Positions 8,283 through 18,192 of a stretch of DNA of 64,000 bases are shown here, piece after piece. The position numbers were made by a program, and so were the translations under genes. Positions within the stretch are counted from its first letter, which is position 1; every line of letters starts with the position of its first letter. Source of the stretch: Sedimentisphaerales bacterium (GTDB lineage: Bacteria; Planctomycetota; Phycisphaerae; Sedimentisphaerales; Anaerobacaceae); NCBI GenBank assembly GCA_016931715.1, contig JAFGEF010000115.1, forward strand, positions 62,001 to 126,000, given 5' to 3'. The notes under the pieces are model-generated. The model was not told where the DNA came from. It worked only from the letters and a program-made list of their open reading frames with translations, and did no database searches.

Positions 8283-10694
8283 TTAAACAAGACTCAATTC
8301 GGTTCTTTTGATAACCTCATCCTGAACTTCTTTATCCAACACTGTAAAATAAGCGCTATAGCCGGCAACACGCACTACAATGTCACGATACTTTTCAGGA
8401 GCGGCTTGTGCTTCCTGCAGTGTCTTCTTATCTATCACATTAAACTGAACATGTTTGCCACCGTTTTTAAAATAGGCTTTAATAAGAAAAGATAGTTTTT
8501 TCAAATCTTCATCTGTTCTAAGCGAAGATGGATGAAATTTCATATTTAGTAATGTCGCCTGATATGAATCCTGATTAATCTTACAGGCACTTTTTATAAT
8601 GGCCGTAGGACCTTTCTTGTCCATCCCATGCATAGGTGACATACTCCCATCTGCAAGTATTTCACCTTTGCGCCTTCCATCCGGAGTAGCACCGGTCAAA
8701 GCTCCTCCCGGCTGATGAGAAGTAATAGAAATCGCGGTTGTTATAATTTTTCCACCATAGGCGGTATCAATTTTAGCTAATGTTTTTTCAATGAATCTAT
8801 ACAAGTCAGCCGCAATTAAATCTACATAGTCATCATCGTTTCCATATTTCGGTGCATCAAGACACATTTTTCTCAAATCTTTATAACCAATCCAATCAGC
8901 ATCAAGAGCGGCCTTTAATTCTTTCATGGAGACTTTTTTATCGTCAAAGACGAGTTTCTTAACAGCGGCTAACGAATCTGCAACATTTATTACTCCAATC
9001 ATGCAGAGAACAGAACCATTTTCAAAAGGCATCTTACGATTTAATATATCTTTACCTTCTTTTATCGCATCTTTCATCAAAGAGGACCTGAATGGATCAG
9101 GGAAGAGCTGTCTTTGAGCTAAAAGCTCTACATTGTTTTTTTCTCCTGCCAAATTTAAGAGATACTCAAGTTGTTTATAAAATGCTGATTTAAAGTCATG
9201 ATATGTCTTCATATCTTCGACATAACCGGTTTTAAGCCCGACCAGCTCACCATTGTTCGGATTTATTCCATTATGCATGAATATGTCAAATGCAAGAGAA
9301 ACAACAAACATTCCTATTGAAACTGTTCTCGATATGGCAGGTATATTGCCATCGAGACATCCGGTCATTATATATTCACGGGAATCTTCGAGTGACATTC
9401 CATTTTTGAGGAAAAATTCGATATAAGACTTATCATTTACAAAAGCAGGCATCCCTAAGCCGGTACGCACTACTTCCAAGGCTTTTTGCATCAGTTCGAT
9501 CGGAGTATTATCATGCACGCGAAGTGTCAGGGTATGATGAGGAATCTTAGTCTCTTTAGCTGCTTCCAACAGAAGATAAGTTAACTCATTCGTCGCATCT
9601 TTTCCATCACATTTTACTCCACCAATCGTCCAGTTGTGCCATTTCGCCATTCCTGCATTTTTCTTCCTGTTAGCCTTCCCCGAAACTCTGTTCAATTTAA
9701 TATCCTTAATACGCAGACACTCAAGTAATTCAAGCACCTCTTCATCAGTAATCTTTCTGGTATCTTTATCTTTTCTGTAAAAAGGATACATATACTGGTC
9801 AAACCTGCCTGCCGCAGAAGTAGGAGAAGGACATACCAGAAGAAAAGTAAACCAGAATGACTGCAACGCCTCGAAGAAATCTCTGGCAGGATTAGCGGGA
9901 ACCCAACGACAGGCTTTTGCTATTCTTTTAAGCTCTTTTTTGCGAATCTCATCTTTTTCTATACTTGCCATTGTTTCTGCCAATTGTGCATAGCGACTGG
10001 CAAAATTAATAACGGCTTGATGTACTATTATTACAGACCTTAAAAATTCCTGTTTTTCAAGAGATTCTCCATTGGAATATTTAATTTTCTCCAACTCTTC
10101 GTCTGCCTGGGAAATTATTTTCAGTGAACCTTCGTTGAGCATTTTTTCATAATCAACTCCGATTAAAAAGAAGCCGGGTCCCAGCCCCAAACCTGATTGT
10201 GCATATCCACCACCGCTGCCTACTTTTTTGCCTTTCCAGGGAGGAAGTATTAATCCCGATTTCATAAAAAGCCTTAGATGTTCATTTTCATATAGCACTT
10301 CCCCTATTGCCATAACCAAATTTCTATCGTCGAATTTAGCATTTAACTCGTGTAACTGAGCTTCTTCCTCATGAGTGATGGAATATTGCTCTTGTTTTAA
10401 GGAATCTATCTCATCCTGTGTCCATGTCCCGTATTCATAATCTATTTCCAGACCTAAAGGCTTACTGGCACCTGCTCCTACAAAAAGCTCGTCTTCTTCA
10501 ATAAAAATATCGATTTCGTTCAATACATTCGATAACATCTTTGCCCGTCTGATGATATATGGTTCACCCTTGGTTTCAGCAAGAGTCCGTGTTGCTATCC
10601 GGAATTTCTCGATACAGAGCGGATACTTATCCACTTTGAGACGGTCAACCATTCTTTTTATTCTGTCATTCATAAATAAGCCATTCGATAACAC
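8283..10694 (-). CDS. Glycyl radical enzyme (pyruvate formate-lyase family, non-PFL subtype)
   Basis: C-terminal glycyl radical motif RVAGYSAYF; catalytic Cys motif MTGCLDGN; ~800 aa. GTG start at 10694 or ATG at 10673. Confidence 0.93.
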   Translation of the reverse strand: MLSNGLFMNDRIKRMVDRLKVDKYPLCIEKFRIATRTLAETKGEPYIIRRAKMLSNVLNEIDIFIEEDELFVGAGASKPLGLEIDYEYGTWTQDEIDSLKQEQYSITHEEEAQLHELNAKFDDRNLVMAIGEVLYENEHLRLFMKSGLILPPWKGKKVGSGGGYAQSGLGLGPGFFLIGVDYEKMLNEGSLKIISQADEELEKIKYSNGESLEKQEFLRSVIIVHQAVINFASRYAQLAETMASIEKDEIRKKELKRIAKACRWVPANPARDFFEALQSFWFTFLLVCPSPTSAAGRFDQYMYPFYRKDKDTRKITDEEVLELLECLRIKDIKLNRVSGKANRKKNAGMAKWHNWTIGGVKCDGKDATNELTYLLLEAAKETKIPHHTLTLRVHDNTPIELMQKALEVVRTGLGMPAFVNDKSYIEFFLKNGMSLEDSREYIMTGCLDGNIPAISRTVSIGMFVVSLAFDIFMHNGINPNNGELVGLKTGYVEDMKTYHDFKSAFYKQLEYLLNLAGEKNNVELLAQRQLFPDPFRSSLMKDAIKEGKDILNRKMPFENGSVLCMIGVINVADSLAAVKKLVFDDKKVSMKELKAALDADWIGYKDLRKMCLDAPKYGNDDDYVDLIAADLYRFIEKTLAKIDTAYGGKIITTAISITSHQPGGALTGATPDGRRKGEILADGSMSPMHGMDKKGPTAIIKSACKINQDSYQATLLNMKFHPSSLRTDEDLKKLSFLIKAYFKNGGKHVQFNVIDKKTLQEAQAAPEKYRDIVVRVAGYSAYFTVLDKEVQDEVIKRTELSLV

Positions 10695-10699
10695 CTGAA

Positions 10700-11638
10700 C
10701 TACCCACCTATTTTAACAGATAATCCATAAGACTCCAAAATGTTTCTCAATTCATTCATCTTTTCATCTGATGGAACTGTTCCGGAAAAACAGTTCCACG
10801 GCTGTTCGAGATTCTTGTACTTTGCCTTTCCCAAACTATTATAAGGTAATAAATGCACCTTTATTGATCTATCCAGTTCAGTTGAAATAAAATTTGCAGT
10901 CTGATTTATATTCAAAATCGAATCGTTACAACTAGGTATGACCGGCACTCTGGCAATAATTGGAATCTTGAGGTCATGCCATATTTTCTTTGCATTTTCT
11001 AACAAAACTTTATTTGAAACACCTGTCAGTTTTTTATGTTTATCATCATTAAAATGTTTAAAGTCAAAAAGTACTAAATCAGTAAAGGTCAGTACTTTTT
11101 TCATGCTTTCCCATAAACCATATCCGCTTGTTTCAATGGCCGTATGAATACTGTTGCTTTTACATAGTTCAAGAATCGCACTGGAGAATTCAGGCTGCAA
11201 CAGAACTTCTCCGCCGCTTAATGTCACTCCTCCATTTGATTCATGATAGAACATTTTGTCTGAAAAAACTTCTTCAAGAACTTCTCCTGATGTAATTTCT
11301 TTACCAATTACAGTACGAGCTTCATTTGGGCATACCTTGATACATTTAAAACATCTTTTACATAAGTTACGATCAGTTTGCACGACATTCCCATTTAGTT
11401 TGATAGCGTCCTGAGTACAAATCGATATGCACTCGCCGCAACCGATGCATTTATCATATCTGAAAAATAATTGGGGATATAATTCCTGTGATTCAGGATT
11501 CTGACACCACAAACATTTAAGGGGACATCCGCTTAAAAATACTGTTGTTCTTATTCCTGGTCCATCATGGATAGAATAGTGTTGAATATCAAATACGAAA
11601 CCCTTAATATTTTTAAGGTAATATATTCTTTTATTCAT
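10700..11638 (-). CDS. Glycyl-radical enzyme activating enzyme (radical SAM with ferredoxin insert)
   Basis: GCPLKCLWCQNPES (CxxxCxxC), two 4Fe-4S motifs CIGCGECISIC and CKRCFKCIKVCP, GGVTLSGGE; start at 11638 has a purine-rich RBS (agaaagaga); ORF extends to 11692. Confidence 0.93.
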   Translation of the reverse strand: MNKRIYYLKNIKGFVFDIQHYSIHDGPGIRTTVFLSGCPLKCLWCQNPESQELYPQLFFRYDKCIGCGECISICTQDAIKLNGNVVQTDRNLCKRCFKCIKVCPNEARTVIGKEITSGEVLEEVFSDKMFYHESNGGVTLSGGEVLLQPEFSSAILELCKSNSIHTAIETSGYGLWESMKKVLTFTDLVLFDFKHFNDDKHKKLTGVSNKVLLENAKKIWHDLKIPIIARVPVIPSCNDSILNINQTANFISTELDRSIKVHLLPYNSLGKAKYKNLEQPWNCFSGTVPSDEKMNELRNILESYGLSVKIGG

Positions 11639-12042
11639 AATTAGTCTCTTTCTGGCCGGGGTTTTATAAATTCTAACAGGGGAAATTAACAAGTTTAAAA
11701 TAAATCAGACCAACTACCCTGACCAGAATGATTGATACTGCCGTAATTCTTTATTGAAAGAAGTTTACACCATTTTAAATTTAACGTCAATAAAATCTGT
11801 GTAGACTTCGTTCTGAAAATTGCATTTATTCGATAAAGAGATAATTGAAATTTTTGAACAAGCAAGGAGCAAAGGAATAACAAGTCCTAAATATGGCTTG
11901 ATTTTGATGTGTCGACGGCTACAACTGCCATACAACCAGAAAAGCCATTATCTCCCCATTTTTAAAAGGCTTGTTCCATAAGTGCTTTACTATCAATCAC
12001 TTAAAAAATCGAAAAATATATAAACATTTCAAATGGCCGTTT

Positions 12043-12190
12043 TCATTTTCCACCTATGAAATGGTTAAGTATTTGATGTCTGGTAGAACTATCTTTTTCC
12101 TGTTGCTCTATTAGAACTTCAAGCTGAGTTTTGAGATATTCAATTGCTTTGTAAGGTTCTTTGTTGATACAATAAGTAATATGCGTCGCG
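12043..12190 (-). pseudogene. Possible transposase/integrase N-terminal remnant
   Basis: Minus-strand frame ITYCINKEPYKAIEYLKTQLEVLIEQQEKDSSTRHQILNHFIGGK*; resembles the AxEYLKTENxVLREQL helix of IS481-like integrases; no downstream catalytic core. Confidence 0.3.
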
Positions 12191-12257
12191 ATTTATTTCA
12201 TAATTTTTATAAACCTATAATTTGTCAACATTAAGCTATTTGTGTTATGTTGAAACA

Positions 12258-14066
12258 CTAAAAATTGATTGTGTGAATAGAAATTTTGCTTTCATATTTG
12301 CCTCCTATATATATGACCTGATTAGCAACTCTTGTTTTGGTTTGTAACGACCAGATACCTGCATAATTGGAATGAATTGAGTACTCCGGAAAATTTGATG
12401 ACGTGATATCTACTCTTATTCTGTTTCCGGCTTTAACATTCCATGTTATTGGCAGGGTTTCTATGTTAATTTCTACAATATCATTTGGCGTATAAGTTTG
12501 ACGATTACCCAAATAATTATTACGGTATGCAAGAGTAGTAATTCCGGAACGAATATTATAAGCTGATCCGTCAGGCATTACCTCGCTAACTGTAAATGCA
12601 AAACAGGAATCATCGACATCCGTACTAACATTCAATTTAACTCCAATTCTTCCAGCCATTACAAGGTTATTTCTAAGGACAGGACTAATAAAACTTATTA
12701 CATCATTTCGATAGCTTGGTTCTTTCTGGAGCTTACTGCCGCGTTTATCGGTCGAAGTGAAAAGTGTTTCTCCGCCATTGGAAATCACTGGACTTTGTGG
12801 ATCATATACATAGGTGATTATTTCCTTCTGAGTTTGATTCGTTTTGTCCATTGTATATGTTTTAGGATTATCCTCATTAAACTGTTTTGTAAAATAATAA
12901 GTTTCGACGTTTTCGCTTTTTATCGGCCATGAATCAAGTTTCATCCATTTATCTTCTTCAATGAAATAGACTTTAACTTCGCCATTAGGTATAAATCCTT
13001 TTGCCACTACACTGTAAAGCCATTCAAATTGATCTTTGTTTATATCGAAATCCCTTGCATGCTGAGGATTGTGCTGCGTAGGAGTTATATTGAAGCTATG
13101 GTCCCATGAGCCCAATACCAGGCGGCTTTGTTTACGTGTCTCATCATTTAATCTTTCGTAACCGAGAACCGTGCCTTCCATATGATGGTCAAATAAACCT
13201 GCTACAACAGTTATGGGGACTTTGATTTTTGGCGGAATATTTTTCAGCTCTGCCCAGTAACCCTGATTCCAGTATTCGTCATTATAATTAGTATTTGTAA
13301 TCCAGTCACGATACCACGGCAACTCTGCTCCCAGTAAATCCACATCCATTGTCTTCTGGGGCATATAGCGATATTGTTCATAATAAGGATTTTTCTGGTC
13401 TTTGTATGGCTTCTTAATGGATTCTTCTGCGTTGTCAATAGCCCATCCGGTCATAATATCCTGTCTGAATAATCCATCCTTATATATAGAAATAAAACGA
13501 TCTACTCCGTAGTGGGAAAGGTAAAGCCCCTTGACTTTTTCAGGCAGCTTATCGGCAATAATCCATCCTGTAAGTGCCACATAAGAAGATCCAAAAATGC
13601 CAATCGATTTGCACCATGTCTGGGCGGCTACCCAGTTGACCAACGCGATTCCATCTGAACGCTCAAACTCGTTAGGTCTGTAAACTCCTTCTGAGCCTCC
13701 TTTGCCCCGGCAGTATTGTTGAATGTAACCAAGTCCGCGTTTGGCATATTCCTGGCCCTGAATAATGTTATCTCCTGCCGTTCTGCCGAAAGCATAAGGC
13801 GTGCGTGTCATGACAACAGGCCACGGACCATCACCTTCAGGCAGGTAAATCCGTGTAAAAAGATTATATTCATCGCCGCCTTTAATCATTTGTTCAGAAT
13901 AGACATATTCGTATGTCGGCTCAATGCTGTAATTTATTTGTGATCTTTGGGCATATGAAGACTTTGTTAATAACAAAAAATAAATTAAAGCAATAAGGAT
14001 ATAACAGAATTTATATTTCAAAGCATAATGCCCAATGACTTTCTCGGCAGTTCTTTTTGATTTCAT
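12258..14066 (-). CDS. Secreted CocE/NonD family hydrolase (X-Pro dipeptidyl-peptidase-like)
   Basis: Signal peptide, PWPVVMTRTPYAFGR, GIFGSSYVALTGW nucleophile elbow, C-terminal jelly-roll region. Confidence 0.85.
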   Translation of the reverse strand: MKSKRTAEKVIGHYALKYKFCYILIALIYFLLLTKSSYAQRSQINYSIEPTYEYVYSEQMIKGGDEYNLFTRIYLPEGDGPWPVVMTRTPYAFGRTAGDNIIQGQEYAKRGLGYIQQYCRGKGGSEGVYRPNEFERSDGIALVNWVAAQTWCKSIGIFGSSYVALTGWIIADKLPEKVKGLYLSHYGVDRFISIYKDGLFRQDIMTGWAIDNAEESIKKPYKDQKNPYYEQYRYMPQKTMDVDLLGAELPWYRDWITNTNYNDEYWNQGYWAELKNIPPKIKVPITVVAGLFDHHMEGTVLGYERLNDETRKQSRLVLGSWDHSFNITPTQHNPQHARDFDINKDQFEWLYSVVAKGFIPNGEVKVYFIEEDKWMKLDSWPIKSENVETYYFTKQFNEDNPKTYTMDKTNQTQKEIITYVYDPQSPVISNGGETLFTSTDKRGSKLQKEPSYRNDVISFISPVLRNNLVMAGRIGVKLNVSTDVDDSCFAFTVSEVMPDGSAYNIRSGITTLAYRNNYLGNRQTYTPNDIVEINIETLPITWNVKAGNRIRVDITSSNFPEYSIHSNYAGIWSLQTKTRVANQVIYIGGKYESKISIHTINF

Positions 14067-14296
14067 ATTAATCCCTTTTTTTCCCGTCTATAATCACTTT
14101 TCAATGGATTAGTTTATATATTTTCTTACTATCAGCAAACATGCATAATATCTACACTGTAAGGATTAAAAGTATCCTATTTGTAATGAAGCGAGTTAGC
14201 ATACTTTTCAGCGGCCTCTTTGTTCCACATAATAGTTGCAGTTCCATATCTGAGGTTAGTATCAAGAAAAGGCATCGACGAGGATGCTTTTGTTGT

Positions 14297-14410
14297 TTAA
14301 GCACTGCCCTGTCCTATTTTTTCAATAAGGATTTTCATATCATAAATATATTGAGAAGTTAGTTTTCCAAGTTTACCTACCTGCCAGGAATGGCCGCCAT
14401 GTATGACCAG
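14297..14410 (-). pseudogene. C-terminal remnant of an esterase-like alpha/beta hydrolase
   Basis: Minus-strand frame LVIHGGHSWQVGKLGKLTSQYIYDMKILIEKIGQGSA*; GGHSWQV resembles the catalytic His segment of PF00756-type esterases; no N-terminal body. Confidence 0.35.
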
Positions 14411-14450
14411 TTTCTTGGTAATATAGTCTAAGAGATAGCTCTATACTAAA

Positions 14451-14588
14451 TTAGATATCGACTTCACAGCCGGCTCTATACTTTTTGTTTATCAGTAAAT
14501 CTGCTTCGTGAGCATTGGTAGTTTTCATTGCTTCGATATCCAATTCAATCTCTTTTTCGAGTCGAACAGCCAGGTTACTAATGAGCAT
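14451..14588 (-). pseudogene. C-terminal remnant of a Gfo/Idh/MocA oxidoreductase
   Basis: MLISNLAVRLEKEIELDIEAMKTTNAHEADLLINKKYRAGCEVDI* resembles the common Gfo/Idh C-terminus (GNIALRLGRKIEWD...EANxLLxxxYRxGW); stops and frame breaks upstream. Confidence 0.5.
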
Positions 14589-14736
14589 GGCTTATAAATA
14601 GTGAAGAATATTCGAAGGCGGTTAAAGCATTACACGCCCACATTCGGTGGATAAGTTCTTATACAAATTTATACCCATATAATTGCGGCGGAATATGAAA
14701 GATAGTTTGATCTAATAGACCACCCTGTAATTTTAA

Positions 14737-16140
14737 CTAAAGGGTAATATCTTCGAGCTCCCAGCCTTTGCGCATATAAGGCCTGATAAATTCATTAGCC
14801 TTATCATTATTTTTGAAGCGAAGGTTCTCACCATCCCACATAAGTTTCTCATTCGGGAAACGCCAGCTTATTGTACCAAGAAGCATCCATTCGGCATATG
14901 GTGCAGAGTTGCTGAAGTTGGATAAAGATTTAGGTCCACCCTTGAGTGAAGTGAGCCATTCTCCAATATGTCCATTTCTAACACGTGGTAATACCTCTGG
15001 CGGTTTAACTATGGTACTGCTACGAGGTACAGGACTGAGGCTTTCGCCGCGACCGCTTGTACCCAGTATGCCTTTCGTGCCGTAGAGAACCTCATTATAT
15101 CTTGCGAAATCACTTGCACTCATGCCTTCAGGTACAGGTGCCAATGAGTTTCTTGCCTTCTCACCTTCGGTCCAGTGTATTTTTACCGGCTGCATTTTTT
15201 GGCCGGCTTTTGTTGGATGGGCACGCTCCGGAAATTCATAAATACAGGTATAATCCGGATATGTAACTGGATTGACTCCTGATACTTCAATGCATGTCAC
15301 ACTTGTCGGATAGGTATAACTAAGACCCAGTCCAAGATTCGCCGGCCCAAGGACATGGATGCCCCAGTCGCCAATCATATGTGTACCATATTCCAGGAAT
15401 CCACGCCATTGATATGGATGAATTTTTGAACTGTATGTATGTTCTCTCGCCCGACCAGTGAAAAGGTCCCATTGCAATGTCTCAGGTATCGGCTCAGGTT
15501 CCGGCCATGTTACTATCCCGCGAGCAAAGTTGCCTGTATACCATGCATGAACATCGGTTATTTCACCAAAGTCACCGTTCCAGATCATCTCAGCGGCTAA
15601 ACGTGTTGCTTCAGCAGAATATCCCTGATTACCCATCTGGGTAGCAACATTCGGGTATTTTTGTTGAGCTTTTTTCAATAATCGTGCTTCCCATACACTC
15701 TGTGTAAGAGGTTTCTCAACATAGGCCCCAATACCACGCTCCATCGCCCATATAGCCACAGAAGCATGCATATGGTCTGGAGTGCCACATATTACTCCAT
15801 CAATGTTGTCTGCTTCTTTATCAAACATTTTTCGGAAATCTTTGTACAATTTCGTGCCATTCGTGCCGGTATAGTATTGCGCAAATGTTGGGCCTGCCTT
15901 AACTTCGTCGATATCACAGAGTGCATAAATGTTCTCGTTTCCACAGCCGCGAATATCTCCGCCGCCCTGTCCACCTACACCCACACCTGCGATATTGGCT
16001 TTGTCACTTGGTGCCTGCTGGCCTGAACCTGCCAGAACATGTCGAGGCACTATTGTAAAAGCTGCAAATGCGGCACCGACACCCATAAAACTTCTTCTGG
16101 TCATTTTAATTTCTTTGCCAGCTTTTTTCTTTTCTTTCAT
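14737..16140 (-). CDS. Tat-exported Gfo/Idh/MocA family oxidoreductase
   Basis: MTRRSFMGVGAAFAAFTIVP Tat-like signal; Rossmann GVGVGGQGG; AxEKPLTQSVWEARLL. Confidence 0.88.
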   Translation of the reverse strand: MKEKKKAGKEIKMTRRSFMGVGAAFAAFTIVPRHVLAGSGQQAPSDKANIAGVGVGGQGGGDIRGCGNENIYALCDIDEVKAGPTFAQYYTGTNGTKLYKDFRKMFDKEADNIDGVICGTPDHMHASVAIWAMERGIGAYVEKPLTQSVWEARLLKKAQQKYPNVATQMGNQGYSAEATRLAAEMIWNGDFGEITDVHAWYTGNFARGIVTWPEPEPIPETLQWDLFTGRAREHTYSSKIHPYQWRGFLEYGTHMIGDWGIHVLGPANLGLGLSYTYPTSVTCIEVSGVNPVTYPDYTCIYEFPERAHPTKAGQKMQPVKIHWTEGEKARNSLAPVPEGMSASDFARYNEVLYGTKGILGTSGRGESLSPVPRSSTIVKPPEVLPRVRNGHIGEWLTSLKGGPKSLSNFSNSAPYAEWMLLGTISWRFPNEKLMWDGENLRFKNNDKANEFIRPYMRKGWELEDITL

Positions 16141-16230
16141 AGCTATGCTCCTTGATTTTTGAATAAGATTAATGCACTAAATGCTACTTCTATGAGCAAA
16201 TAGTTATATCAGCATAATTGATTATTTGTG

Positions 16231-16923
16231 TTAATCACTATATTGAAAACCACCCGGAGGAGGTGTATAGTTGCCACCACGGCCACCCATGCCGCCACCA
16301 GTGCGTGTGCCGCCGCGCGCACCACGGATATTGATTCCCTGTTTCTGTGCTTTTTCCTGACGCGCAGTAATCATAGCCTGAATTAAAGCGGCTGTCTCTT
16401 TAGCTCCTTCAGCATTCGCTTGTGTCAATGCTGCCTGAAGTTCTGTAACTTCCGTCTGAAGAGGTGTATTGTCAAGAACTAAACATTGATTGGCAATAAT
16501 CTTTGCTGCTTCCTGAACCTTTGCTGTTCTTTCCTGTATAGCAGCCATTATAGCCTGGAAATCTACACCTCCGACACCTGTTGTTCCACCACCAGCGTCT
16601 CTTGTACCTCGAGCACCGCCTGCTGTACCTGCCGCATCAGTTTGTTCAGCAGCTTCTGCTATGACTTTCTTAATTGCACTAATCTGTTCTTCGATAGCTG
16701 TTACTGCTGCGCTAATGGATTCTGCATTGAAGCCCCCCCGACGGCCGAACATGCCAGTCATTCCACGATCAGTTGTGATGCCTCTGCCTGCTCCCGCACC
16801 ACCCATTCCCATTCCGCCCATAGCACGACCTCCGGCCGCTGGAGCATCCTGGGCGCTTGCCGCCATCGCCAGAGACAGCAAGGCAACAATACAAATCAAC
16901 AATATTTTTTTGAACTTTTCCAT
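16231..16923 (-). CDS. Secreted Gly/Ala-rich helical protein of unknown function
   Basis: Start at MEKFKKILLICIVALLSLAMAASA with AGGAGG RBS immediately upstream (ORF extends to 17007); GGRGG segments. Confidence 0.7.
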   Translation of the reverse strand: MEKFKKILLICIVALLSLAMAASAQDAPAAGGRAMGGMGMGGAGAGRGITTDRGMTGMFGRRGGFNAESISAAVTAIEEQISAIKKVIAEAAEQTDAAGTAGGARGTRDAGGGTTGVGGVDFQAIMAAIQERTAKVQEAAKIIANQCLVLDNTPLQTEVTELQAALTQANAEGAKETAALIQAMITARQEKAQKQGINIRGARGGTRTGGGMGGRGGNYTPPPGGFQYSD

Positions 16924-17088
16924 AACTGAACCTCCTGAAAATAAATAACAATTGAAGTGTGTTGATATATTAAAACGCTCAAATTTGTCTGAATTTAAAT
17001 TAACCAAAACAGATTCACGAAAAGCTTCCCTAAATATTTGTACAAAAAGAAGTCCTTTTTTATATGTTTTATTGATTCAACATTTTAT

Positions 17089-18102
17089 TTAGGATGCAAG
17101 GGCATCTCTGCAATATTGCACACATTTGGTTACTTCAGTTACAGCATCCGAACCTTCAGGAACTCGGTATTCGAGTTCTATATCAGCCGGGAATTTCCAT
17201 TTCTTCTCTCTCATTAAGTGAAGAATTTCTTTTATAGGAGTATTTCCCTGGCCCCAGGGTAAATTTCCTCCTTCAGCGGTTCTGTCTTTCAAATGCAGGC
17301 TTACAATGCGTTCATGGTATCTTTCGATAACTGGAATGGGGCTTTTACCTCCACTACCTGCAAAATAATGTCCCGTATCAAAATTGAAACCTATGTATTT
17401 TCCATAAGACAAAATAGGATCATCTTCTTTATCCATCCTGGGATAGTTGTTTGTGTGATTATGGAAAGCAATCCATATTTCATGTTTTTCAGCATAAGGC
17501 GCCAGCTTCTTGGCTGCCTCTTCTGAACGTTCCATTGTAACAGCATTTGCACCAAGAGCTTTAGCAGCCTCGAAATATTTGTTAATCACATCCTCCGAAG
17601 TTTCTCTGGCCACTGAATCAAACTTAACGATATGTATATTGACACCGGCATCATTATACATCTTCTGAAGTTCCTCAAACTTCAAAATTGGGACATCCAG
17701 AATTGATCTGGTTTGCGATTTCTCTGATTCCTGAACTTCTTGAGGCGTCTCACCTCTGGTACCACCTCTACCTCCTCTCATCATACCTATACCAAAACCG
17801 CCGCTGCCGCCACCGAGACCGACATAATTATTTACAGGATCACTCATAAGCTCAACCTCGCTAAGACCACACTTAACAATTGCTGCAAGTGTGCCTTCTG
17901 CCGTGCTTTCAACTCCTCGGTAACTATAAGTTATCACACCAATGCGAACGCCATCAAAAACAGAATTAGGCTTGTTTTTTTTCTGTTCTCCACTGTTACC
18001 GAGAAGATAGTTAGGTGCGATTGTAAAAGCTGCTAAAGTGGCTGCACCTCCTAAGAAATTTCGTCTTGTTAGACAATTATGATTTATATATTCATCTTTC
18101 AT
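17089..18102 (-). CDS. Tat-exported sugar phosphate isomerase/epimerase (xylose isomerase-like TIM barrel)
   Basis: TRRNFLGGAATLAAFTIAP; FDGVRIGVITYSYRGV...; IAFHNHTNNYPRMD; HLKDRTAEGG. Confidence 0.87.
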   Translation of the reverse strand: MKDEYINHNCLTRRNFLGGAATLAAFTIAPNYLLGNSGEQKKNKPNSVFDGVRIGVITYSYRGVESTAEGTLAAIVKCGLSEVELMSDPVNNYVGLGGGSGGFGIGMMRGGRGGTRGETPQEVQESEKSQTRSILDVPILKFEELQKMYNDAGVNIHIVKFDSVARETSEDVINKYFEAAKALGANAVTMERSEEAAKKLAPYAEKHEIWIAFHNHTNNYPRMDKEDDPILSYGKYIGFNFDTGHYFAGSGGKSPIPVIERYHERIVSLHLKDRTAEGGNLPWGQGNTPIKEILHLMREKKWKFPADIELEYRVPEGSDAVTEVTKCVQYCRDALAS

Positions 18103-18192
18103 ATTTATATCCTTAAAATGTTATAGATACGTGTGTTATGATTTCATGTTTATATAATATCATTATCAAAGTTATATTCCTGATGGTATGCT

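Noticed and set aside
11695-11883. Minus-strand 62-aa ORF upstream of the GRE activase
   Set aside because: No recognisable signature or RBS; likely leader or non-coding sequence.
14141-14362. Plus-strand 73-aa ORF
   Set aside because: The opposite strand reads as degraded gene fragments; the plus-strand translation has no support.
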